Part shown: one piece after another, positions 1 to 7,309 of the stretch | Numbering within the stretch: position 1 is the first letter of the stretch | Layout of the letters: each line of letters starts with the position of its first letter | Origin: Saprospiraceae bacterium | GTDB taxonomy: Bacteria; Bacteroidota; Bacteroidia; Chitinophagales; Saprospiraceae | Direction of reading: 5' to 3' | Length of the DNA: 35,374 bases | Assembly (NCBI GenBank): GCA_013214355.1 | Contig: JABSSL010000117.1 | Location: 1-35,374, forward strand | Notes under the pieces: model-generated | What the model saw: only the letters and a program-made list of their open reading frames with translations | The model's database searches: none | Told to the model about the DNA's origin: nothing | Position numbers and translations under genes: made by a program

Positions 1-216
1 GCCCAACTGGTATGATGATAACCTGAAATCAGCGCCGACTTTTTGAGGACGCCCTAGGTATTGTTGCATTCTTGGAAATCGATTGCATTAATCGAAAATT
101 CCATTCTGATATCTCCATAAAATCGGACGTTGTTAGCCTACTTCCTGACCCTATTTTTCTCCCGCTCTCTACTAGCTTCCTTAAATTCCTTATTTTGGTG
201 GCAAACAGATATAGAC

Positions 217-1200
217 ATGAAAGCCATATTAATTCCTGAATTTGGTGGCCCAGAAGTTATGCAATTGGGAGAATGGGAAACGCCAGCTCCCGGTCCTAAG
301 GAAATAAGCGTTAAGATCAAGGCCACAGCCCTGAATCGAGCAGATACGATGCAGCGTCGAGGGGTGTATCCGCCACCTCCCGGTGAGAGCCCCATTCTAG
401 GACTAGAAATGGCTGGCGTAGTGGAGGAGGTTGGTGCGGAAGTAACAAAGTGGAAGGCAGGAGATCGAGTTTGCGGCTTGTTAGGTGGCGGCGGGTATGC
501 GGAATACTGTGTAACGCATGAAGATATGGCCATTCGTTTACCAGATAATCTTTCTTTTGTGGAGGGGGCAGCCATTCCGGAAGTCTTCTTGACCGCCTAT
601 CAGGCGCTCCATTGGCTGGCGAAGATACAGGCGGGAGAGAAAATCCTAGTACATGCCGGAGCCAGTGGCGTAGGGACGGCGGCCATTCAATTGATCAAGC
701 TAGCGGGGGCTGATTCTATCGTCACTGCCTCAGCAGGCAAACACGAGACTTGTCTGGACCTAGGGGCCAGCCATGCCATTGATTACAAGAAGGAGAATTT
801 TGCAGAAGTGATAAAAGAATTAACGAAGGGCGCGGGGGTGCAAGTAATTATTGATTTTATTGCGGCTCCTTATTTCCAAATGAACCTCGATAGCTTGGCC
901 TTGGAAGGTCGCCTAGTCATGCTTTCTTTGATCGGAGGAGTGAAGCCAGAAGGGGTAAATCTAGCGCCGATACTGCGCAAGCGATTGCAGATCATTGGCA
1001 CCACCTTACGGGCACGTAGCCTAGATTATAAAATTGCTTTGACCAAAGATCTACAGACGCACTGCATCCCGCACTTTGCAAGTGGAAAACTGAAACCCAT
1101 CATAGACTCCGTGATTCCTTGGACAGCAGTGGTACAGGGGCATCAAAGAATGGAAAGTAATCTAAATACGGGGAAGATTGTGATGGAGATTACTCGGTAA
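217..1200 (+). CDS. NAD(P)H:quinone oxidoreductase, PIG3 (TP53I3)-like, zinc-independent MDR family
   Basis: Cytosolic medium-chain dehydrogenase/reductase of 327 aa, expected to use NADPH to reduce quinones or other electrophilic carbonyls. The N-terminal GroES-like domain has the PIG3 signature NRAD..QRRGVYPPPPG at residues 40-56. The Rossmann half has the dinucleotide motif HAGASGVG at residues 146-153. No structural zinc Cys cluster is visible, which fits the zinc-independent branch. The frame is open from a TTG at 130, but those 29 extra residues do not resemble the family, and ATG 217 begins the standard MKAILIPEFGGPEV, so 217 is chosen. It stands alone on +, facing the minus-strand gene that ends at 1269. 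The subfamily is clear; the physiological substrate is not known. Confidence 0.88.
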   Translation: MKAILIPEFGGPEVMQLGEWETPAPGPKEISVKIKATALNRADTMQRRGVYPPPPGESPILGLEMAGVVEEVGAEVTKWKAGDRVCGLLGGGGYAEYCVTHEDMAIRLPDNLSFVEGAAIPEVFLTAYQALHWLAKIQAGEKILVHAGASGVGTAAIQLIKLAGADSIVTASAGKHETCLDLGASHAIDYKKENFAEVIKELTKGAGVQVIIDFIAAPYFQMNLDSLALEGRLVMLSLIGGVKPEGVNLAPILRKRLQIIGTTLRARSLDYKIALTKDLQTHCIPHFASGKLKPIIDSVIPWTAVVQGHQRMESNLNTGKIVMEITR

Positions 1201-1268
1201 GGGCATCTAAGAAAAGTAAGTCGGCCAGCATATAGCGTGCATCTTCACTGCTTTGCCAAAACTAAGGA

Positions 1269-3212
1269 TTAGGCCACTGGATCCTCTGACCATTGATGCT
1301 GAGGGACCAGCTGAAATAACTCCTCTATCCGCCGGAATAACCACTTAAAGATGGTGATGCCTAGCCACACCCAGCCGCCTGGCTGAGTCAACCTACCAAT
1401 CATTTTGATGACAAAAAGCACTACGTCGATAAAGTAGATCATGCTTTTGCGCATCATATCTAAAGTCTTACCATGTGCCTTGAGTTCTCTTTCAGTGGCA
1501 TCTTCTGGTATATAATTGATGGCGTCAAAATCTAGTTGAAATCGAGTAAACATCGGTAGGGAACTCCCGTTCGGATTGATTCTAGGTGTCACAATTGGAC
1601 GGCCCAGCAGGAGGTGAGAGAGATAGCGAAAACCTTTGGCAAATAGTTGAAATCCTTTGCGAATTCGATCGATGATAGCTTTAGCAAAGGAAAAGATGAG
1701 TCCTAACACTTTTTTGAAAGCACCGATAATCCAACTGACAAGTTTTCCAATGCCTCTTACTAATCCTCTAAAAAAGGATTTGTTTTTCATGCTCACGTAG
1801 GATACCCTACGTTTAGGAGACTCACTTGCTGCGTCATAACACTTATCTAAGCTTTTCTCTGTTAGAATCGCCTTATCTAGCCTTTCCTCACTTACTTCGG
1901 CTTCACTTCGTAGTTTGTCAATAATTTTTGCCTCATTTTCCCCTGCTTCACCGTTTTCTTCAACGGTACTCACATAGTTTTGCAGGATCTGATGCATATC
2001 TTCTAGATCGATAGCAATGATGCCTTTCTTATCCTTATGGAATACGGATCGTTTAACGGTTCTTTTGGAATATTGCTGGAACTTCTCTTTCCGCACATGT
2101 TCTTTATTACCTTTCTCCCAGAGGCTTAACTCTAATCTGTGAGCATCCAGTACAGCCTCATGCGACATCTTTCCCCAATCTCCATCAATGGCCCCTAGAT
2201 AGAAGCTGGTTTGCCATAGTTTCAGTTGCAATAAACGGCAGGCAATATTAGCGTAAATCCCCGCCTTTAGCCTTTCAGCCCGATTTATTCGTCCGACCGT
2301 CCATTTTGGGCTATTCCCACTGTTGTTGATTGCTGGACGATCCAGATAAATCAATTCATAATCCGAAGCTTGAAACTGATCCCCTTGCTTTTGAAACTTG
2401 TAGGTGATAGCATAGGCTTTATCCTGAATCTTTTCTGGCACAGCTGCAAAGAACGCCTCAAATAGCTCATCTAAGTCGCAGATCTGTGCCCAGAATTCGG
2501 CGGAGATGGTGGCATCCTCTATTTCCTCCTCTCTTAGGTTAGGAGCGGGATTGCTCCCGAGCTTAAGAATGTTATCTAAACTGATCGTGTATTTGATCAT
2601 GGATCGATCAAAGATATCCGCATCATCTAGGGCCTCATCCATAGCGAAGATCACTCGCATTCGAAAGGCCAAAGAGCGACCATAACAAGAATCTTCTCCT
2701 ATTTCATAATCATCAGGAGGGGCTAGAGAACCATCGAAAGAAGTATACTTGGAAATGGCTTCCGCAATGGATGCCAGGTGCTGCTCTACCCAAAATTGAG
2801 TTAAATAAGGACCGGGATCGTAAGTATTAAGCAACTCACGAATATCAGGAGCAGTTTCTTGCCACAGATATTTGTTTACTCCTTTAATGATGGGTATCAA
2901 GAATTCCCGTTGCTCTAGGATCTGCTTTTTACGACCTTGATACTCTAGAAACTCTTGTTCAGAAATATACCGTAGATCAACCAAATGCTGGGTGAGTTGA
3001 TGCCACAACCCACGTAGCTGGCTTTGTTTGTCTTTAGAGGTGGAGCTGTTTCCTGGCAAGATGGGGCTTACCGGAATCTTATAGGTATTAGCCATGTCCT
3101 GTTCCACCAACCTCTCCAGTGCTACCAATGAGGATTTGCCACCAGCGTCGTCCTGGAAGATCTGATTGCAATGCTGCTTGAATTTGGAGACTTTTGAGGA
3201 ATCTGCGGACAT
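1269..3212 (-). CDS. uncharacterised protein with a peptidoglycan-binding-like segment and C-terminal amphipathic/membrane helices
   Basis: A 647-aa protein I do not recognise as a whole. Residues 1-320 are mostly helical and soluble. Residues 325-362 (LLQLKLWQTSFYLGAIDGDW and following GKMSHEAVLDAHRL) resemble a PG_binding_1 repeat, with the usual GxIDGxWG core. Residues 415-460 are charged and coiled-coil-like. Residues 478-530 form a strongly cationic amphipathic stretch (RGLVRGIGKLVSWIIGAFKK and continuing). Residues 591-606 and 612-626 are hydrophobic and could span or insert into a membrane. There is no N-terminal signal peptide. The start ATG lies 3 bases after the stop of the 121-aa gene at 3216, so the two are almost certainly co-transcribed. 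A wall-binding, membrane-active protein such as an effector or envelope-remodelling factor is a possibility only. Confidence 0.75.
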   Translation of the reverse strand: MSADSSKVSKFKQHCNQIFQDDAGGKSSLVALERLVEQDMANTYKIPVSPILPGNSSTSKDKQSQLRGLWHQLTQHLVDLRYISEQEFLEYQGRKKQILEQREFLIPIIKGVNKYLWQETAPDIRELLNTYDPGPYLTQFWVEQHLASIAEAISKYTSFDGSLAPPDDYEIGEDSCYGRSLAFRMRVIFAMDEALDDADIFDRSMIKYTISLDNILKLGSNPAPNLREEEIEDATISAEFWAQICDLDELFEAFFAAVPEKIQDKAYAITYKFQKQGDQFQASDYELIYLDRPAINNSGNSPKWTVGRINRAERLKAGIYANIACRLLQLKLWQTSFYLGAIDGDWGKMSHEAVLDAHRLELSLWEKGNKEHVRKEKFQQYSKRTVKRSVFHKDKKGIIAIDLEDMHQILQNYVSTVEENGEAGENEAKIIDKLRSEAEVSEERLDKAILTEKSLDKCYDAASESPKRRVSYVSMKNKSFFRGLVRGIGKLVSWIIGAFKKVLGLIFSFAKAIIDRIRKGFQLFAKGFRYLSHLLLGRPIVTPRINPNGSSLPMFTRFQLDFDAINYIPEDATERELKAHGKTLDMMRKSMIYFIDVVLFVIKMIGRLTQPGGWVWLGITIFKWLFRRIEELFQLVPQHQWSEDPVA

Positions 3213-3215
3213 GGC

Positions 3216-3581
3216 TTATTTCTTCTTTCTTCCCCAATTAGGCATCAAACGAGCAACAATCTCAGCACGAGACTTTGAGGCCATATCTACTGATTTAAAA
3301 TGCAGCTCCACTAAGCCTTTTCCAACATCTCCTAGGTCATTAGCAACAAAGTTGTAAGTATCTTTATCTAGATTGATTCGAGTGGCTGCCACAATGGATA
3401 GGTCTCCCCTTGTCGTAGCTGTACCGTTGATCTTAGTAAAGAGTTCCTCAAAATCGATAATACTATCAGGCATATTTTCCTGATCTCCATCTGTGCGCTT
3501 ATCCTTATCCTTTACCGTAATTTTCATGCTACCGGTTACAGTAACAACATCTAGGGTGACTAAATCTTTAACGAAACTCAT
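3216..3581 (-). CDS. small uncharacterised protein, upstream partner of the 647-aa gene
   Basis: A 121-aa soluble protein with no signal peptide or membrane segment. It begins MSFVKDLVTLDVVTVTG, looks beta-rich with alternating hydrophobic residues, has an acidic middle (DKRTDGDQENMPDSIIDFEE, about residues 28-47) and ends in a basic tail (MPNWGRKKK). I do not recognise a family. It is the first gene of a two-gene unit with the 647-aa gene (3-base gap), so a chaperone, adaptor, immunity or structural-partner role is conceivable but unproven. The intact frame, ATG start and tight spacing support a real gene. Confidence 0.7.
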   Translation of the reverse strand: MSFVKDLVTLDVVTVTGSMKITVKDKDKRTDGDQENMPDSIIDFEELFTKINGTATTRGDLSIVAATRINLDKDTYNFVANDLGDVGKGLVELHFKSVDMASKSRAEIVARLMPNWGRKKK

Positions 3582-3834
3582 ATGGTTGTTTTTAGGTAAA
3601 TAATCAAGATTTTATAGAGAAACTAAAGGCTACAAAACACACAGCTCACATTCTTAGTAGCTCACGACCAGTGAGTACCTTCAACTAATATTAACAATTG
3701 CAATAAATATAGAAATTTAACCTAAATGGTCTAGGAGACGATTGAAACAGGGCAGAAACCCCTTTATGACCGACTAAAAGTAATAAAACTGAATCAATAT
3801 ACAACAGGAGTGCCAATGAAAATTATAAATACAA
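3582..3834. other. intergenic region upstream of the 121-aa/647-aa pair
   Basis: AT-rich, 253 bases. It should hold the minus-strand promoter of the gene at 3216-3581 and the 3' end of the L-domain gene. The only structure seen is a short imperfect inverted repeat: CTCAC at 3661-3665 and GTGAG at 3671-3675, with AGCTCAC also repeated directly just to the left. It could be an operator, but this is weak. No gene or clear TAnnTTTG element was found. Confidence 0.3.
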
Positions 3835-5088
3835 TTAGTCTAGTTTGATCAATGGTTCATAAAACGAGTATCGCTCGTTCCAGATGTGGATCGTATAGAA
3901 TCCTGCCGGGATAAATTGTAATTGAAAACTATCCTCATCTACTTTGGTTTGATGAATCTTCTTTCCGGAAGCATCGATCACCACTACCCTAGCCCCATTC
4001 ATGGCTCGCCCTTTGATTTTTACTAGACCCGCGGTAGGATTGGGAAATAACAGAATGCCATTGGTCTGACCAGGTCGACTGCTCAGCCCATTTCCATCAC
4101 AAGAGGCCAGGATTTGTGCGCGGGTAGAGCAACCGGGTAGATTCTCTGAAATAGCATAAGAGGCAGAAGGGATGACTAGATATTGGCAGATACTTTTAAC
4201 GTCACAAATGGACAAGGCGGAATTGGATAGTAGAGCTAAGTCTTGAATGCTTTGCCATTGGATACTATCGATACCTTGTAGGTTAGATAGTACGGGATTA
4301 TTATAAACTTGTAAAAGGCCATTGATTTCCCGAAGATTGCTTAGAGATGTGATATTCGTCAGCTGGTGGTTATTTACGATTTGCAAAAAACCACCTACAG
4401 ATCTTAAGTTAGATAGGCCATTTAGTCCGCTGAGACGGATATTTTGATCGATAATTAGGTCGGAGCCAACAGTTTGTAAGGCCTCCAGGGCATGCAAACT
4501 CTGCAGCAAAGGGTTATCATAAATCTGCAAAACCTCCCCGACTGCTCGCAGCTGATCCAATCCGTTCAAACTTGTCAAGGCTGGATTTGATAGGATACTG
4601 AACTGACCACCAATCCAAGACAGACTATCTAGGCCCGATAAATTCACCAAAGCACTATTTGACACCAGCGAAAAATCCTGTCCAATGGTATCCAGTTGTT
4701 GCAAGCCGTTAAGTTCTCGCAATTCTGCATCATTGGCAATCCGAAAACTCCCATTGATCCGCTCCAAAGCAGCAAGCCCTTCTACGGATTGCAGAGCGTC
4801 ATTATTGAGTAGGAGTAGGTTTCCTCCGATACTGGATAGTTGTTCCAAGCCGGAAAGCTGCATCAAAGCGCGATTGTTACGAATCTCTAAGGATTGTTTT
4901 ATAGCCGTGATTTGTGCTAAGCCTGCTAGAGATATGATATTACCAGGTACATCTTCCTCAATAATGAGATTACCTAGCCCCATAGTACAGTTGGGGTAAG
5001 TAGCAGCAAATTCATCAATTTCTGCCTGGGAACGGAGTTGAATGTCGTGGTTGGGGCAAGCTTGGGCCAACAAACCGACACTGCCCAA
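3835..5088 (-). CDS. secreted receptor-L-domain-like repeat protein with C-terminal T9SS (type A) sorting domain
   Basis: A surface or secreted protein of at least 417 aa. Most of it is a ladder of about 23-residue repeats with the pattern L..L..I.G.L.I.NN..L..L.GL (for example SSIGGNLLLLNNDALQSVEG), as in receptor-L-domain/LRR-like solenoids that bind ligands. The last ~75 residues have a type A sorting domain: LFPNPTAGLVKIKG, then PAGFYTIHI, ending LIKLD. This predicts export by the T9SS and processing by PorU. The only permitted start is TTG 5088, which gives MGSVGLLAQAC, too short for a signal peptide. The frame stays open upstream to about 5175 and encodes SWRLLKNALFCLPLLGSVG before LLAQA, a good signal peptide with no ATG, GTG or TTG in front. 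The real start probably lies upstream at a rare codon, overlapping the end of the lyase gene at 5154. Confidence 0.85.
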   Translation of the reverse strand: MGSVGLLAQACPNHDIQLRSQAEIDEFAATYPNCTMGLGNLIIEEDVPGNIISLAGLAQITAIKQSLEIRNNRALMQLSGLEQLSSIGGNLLLLNNDALQSVEGLAALERINGSFRIANDAELRELNGLQQLDTIGQDFSLVSNSALVNLSGLDSLSWIGGQFSILSNPALTSLNGLDQLRAVGEVLQIYDNPLLQSLHALEALQTVGSDLIIDQNIRLSGLNGLSNLRSVGGFLQIVNNHQLTNITSLSNLREINGLLQVYNNPVLSNLQGIDSIQWQSIQDLALLSNSALSICDVKSICQYLVIPSASYAISENLPGCSTRAQILASCDGNGLSSRPGQTNGILLFPNPTAGLVKIKGRAMNGARVVVIDASGKKIHQTKVDEDSFQLQFIPAGFYTIHIWNERYSFYEPLIKLD

Positions 5089-5153
5089 TAAAGGAAGGCA
5101 GAAGAGCGCATTTTTAAGTAGTCGCCAGCTCAGCAGTAGGGGTAATATGATGA

Positions 5154-7043
5154 TTAGGCCCCTGATAAGCGTACCTTAATTTGTCCTTTTCCATCGGCGA
5201 ATAGATAAGCGGGATACCGTATCTCAATTCGCTTCAAGCCCTCAATTCGCCGATCCAAAGCAAATGGCGGGGGATCAAGCGAAATGACAGAGATGGTCAT
5301 TTCAGGATGAGAAAGGATATCCATTTTCAATACTTTGCCATCTTTCCTTAGTAGGGCGCCGCCTTTGACCATCTCGACCTCAGCCGTTGTCATCAATTGC
5401 CAGGTGATTTCTTGGGTAGAAGTAGTAACTTCCAGTTCATCTTCGATCAAAAGTGAGGTGGGACTGTCTTTGGTAAACTTCCGCTGTACCCCTTTCAATT
5501 GGCCAGCAAATGTGGGCGACATGTCAAGCCGAACTGTCGGTTTTTCGTTTTGCTTAAATTCGGTGATGGTAGTCAGGCCATCTACAACATGCAGCGCATT
5601 ATTTACCGTTAAGGTACTATGCCCGTAGTTGTTCTTGTTTAATAATTTCCAACGCTCGCAATCTTGACAGCGCCCCCACAAATTAAAGCCGGTTTTTTCT
5701 AGTTGATGATAATTTTGGTTGCCTGGATCTACTACCCAACGGACTCCATTCAGTTCAAAAATGAAAGATCCGGCGTCCATATTTCCATGATTTACCGTAC
5801 CTCGTCCTCCTTTTCCTCCAAAGTAATACTGATGCTTATCCCCTACCCCACCGGTAAAGAAGACTACGGGATTAGCACCTTCTCCTTTCCAGGCAGTCGG
5901 AATCTTGGTAGCTTGAGTCGGCTCAAATTGAGAAAGCCAAACTAATCCTGCACCTGCATGTCGAGCTAGCTTCCCCATCTTCTTGGGATTACGAAGGAAT
6001 CTTTCCTTTTCAAAATATATCGGATTACCCGTTCGAGCTGCAAACCAAGCCAATGTCAGATCCCCGTTTTCCCGCCGCCGATCTCCACAATCTGCAAAGT
6101 TGTAATACCCGCCCGAAGGGGCAGTGGCTAATACCCGAAACATGGCGCTCTCCTGGAAAGCAGGGTAATCTCCAAGGCCAAAGTCTGTTCCGAAAGCACT
6201 TTCAAACATGGACGCGGTTAAGACCGAAAAGCTGGTCCCGTAGCCCCAGTAGGTAGATCCTTCTGGATAGACACCGTCTGGTCCGTATTCTATTAATGCG
6301 TGTGGCATGCCTTCCAGCGCTCTGCTGATGGTCCTAGCTGCCAATTCTGGCTCATCTTCCGCCACAACGATGGCTGCCGCTATCATCCCTCCATGACAAA
6401 CCTGGTTCCAGTTGTTAGTCCCGTTCACCCAGCCCGTATTCCCCTTCTTATTGTAGCTAGGCTTGATCCCCTTTTCCACCAAGCTTCGCTTCGCTATCTC
6501 CACCGTCGATTTAGGCAGATCTTTCCCCGCCCAATCGATAGCAATCGCAATGGCCATCGCCATTTCAGCTACATCCAAGTAATGAGAGGGATTCCAATCG
6601 CTAAAAGCACACACGGCGAGTACTTCCTGGTTGATTCGATCTAGATGAGCCTGTTTCTTATCAATTCGGTAAACCATCCCCAGTACATTCATCCGGTACA
6701 ACACCTCTCGGGAAACCGAAAGTAACCTACGACCGATCTGAATCCGTTCAGCCACCGGTTGCTTCATAATCTCTTCCGCGTTCAAGCGTAAGGCTTGGTA
6801 CATATTTTGAACGACCTTATCGCTCTTCAATTTTTTCCGGACTTGCTTCTCGATGCTAGCGTTTAGGATCAGTCTTGGCGTTCGCTTTGAGAGGTTTTCC
6901 TTCAGGTAAGACACAGACATTGGGTTTTCCAGTTGAGGAATGTCTGGATCGACGCCGGTAGCGTTGAAAAAGCCCGCTGCATTTGCAGAGCTTACCATTA
7001 GGACCAGTAAACCCAAAAATAGGAAGGAAAACAATCGGTTCAT
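5154..7043 (-). CDS. heparinase II/III family polysaccharide lyase
   Basis: A 629-aa exported protein, predicted to cleave uronic-acid-containing polysaccharide by beta-elimination. The signal peptide is residues 1-22 (MNRLFSFLFLGLLVLMVSSA then NA). An alpha/alpha toroid domain follows at about 50-370, with conserved aromatic and polar motifs NNWNQVCHGG (210-219) and PEGSTYWGYG (260-269). These are the kind of site that supplies catalytic Asn/His/Tyr in heparinase II and oligoalginate lyases. The C-terminal beta-sandwich (Hepar_II_III_C type) begins around 415, with NHGNMDAGSFIFELNG (418-433) followed by a VVDPG turn and H419 as a likely catalytic/metal-region His. It sits downstream of a susC/susD pair behind a terminator-like hairpin, and its 3' end overlaps the signal-peptide region of the L-domain gene. 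The exact substrate (heparin, chondroitin, alginate or ulvan-like) cannot be read from sequence. Confidence 0.88.
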   Translation of the reverse strand: MNRLFSFLFLGLLVLMVSSANAAGFFNATGVDPDIPQLENPMSVSYLKENLSKRTPRLILNASIEKQVRKKLKSDKVVQNMYQALRLNAEEIMKQPVAERIQIGRRLLSVSREVLYRMNVLGMVYRIDKKQAHLDRINQEVLAVCAFSDWNPSHYLDVAEMAMAIAIAIDWAGKDLPKSTVEIAKRSLVEKGIKPSYNKKGNTGWVNGTNNWNQVCHGGMIAAAIVVAEDEPELAARTISRALEGMPHALIEYGPDGVYPEGSTYWGYGTSFSVLTASMFESAFGTDFGLGDYPAFQESAMFRVLATAPSGGYYNFADCGDRRRENGDLTLAWFAARTGNPIYFEKERFLRNPKKMGKLARHAGAGLVWLSQFEPTQATKIPTAWKGEGANPVVFFTGGVGDKHQYYFGGKGGRGTVNHGNMDAGSFIFELNGVRWVVDPGNQNYHQLEKTGFNLWGRCQDCERWKLLNKNNYGHSTLTVNNALHVVDGLTTITEFKQNEKPTVRLDMSPTFAGQLKGVQRKFTKDSPTSLLIEDELEVTTSTQEITWQLMTTAEVEMVKGGALLRKDGKVLKMDILSHPEMTISVISLDPPPFALDRRIEGLKRIEIRYPAYLFADGKGQIKVRLSGA

Positions 7044-7265
7044 AGGTTTGATTTTAACTTGATTACCAGGGCGAAGGCTTGCTTATTGCCTCTAGAGGCC
7101 ATTAAAATAGCAGATCTTACATACGGTGAAACATAAATAAGTCAAAAAGCAGCGCGGCAAATACCCGAAATTTCACCTTGTCATGTCTTAGAGAAACTTC
7201 GGATATCTCGCCTGGGTTTCCTCCAATAAACTTTTGTTCTATAGGATGAAATCCTGATTGATAAA

Positions 7266-7296
7266 GGCACTGGAAACCAACGGAGTTTCCAGCACC
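7266..7296 (-). terminator. hairpin after susD (minus-strand susCD operon)
   Basis: Arms GGCACTGGAAAC (7266-7277) and GTTTCCAGCACC (7285-7296) pair over 12 positions, with two G.U pairs in the minus-strand RNA and a 7-base loop. On the minus strand the arm is followed by TTTATC, a modest U tract. On the plus strand it is followed by CTTTTTG. It lies 14 bases past the susD stop and probably separates susCD transcription from the lyase gene. Confidence 0.6.
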
Positions 7297-7309
7297 TTTT
7301 TGCTCACTT

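Noticed and set aside
2-46. Open frame PNWYDDNLKSAPTF followed by TGA at the left edge, as the end of an upstream plus-strand gene.
   Set aside because: Only 14 residues are visible; this length is expected by chance and there is no recognisable family.
138-575. 145-aa minus-strand frame under the oxidoreductase gene.
   Set aside because: It is antisense to a well-supported gene, its composition follows the complement, and it has no domain.
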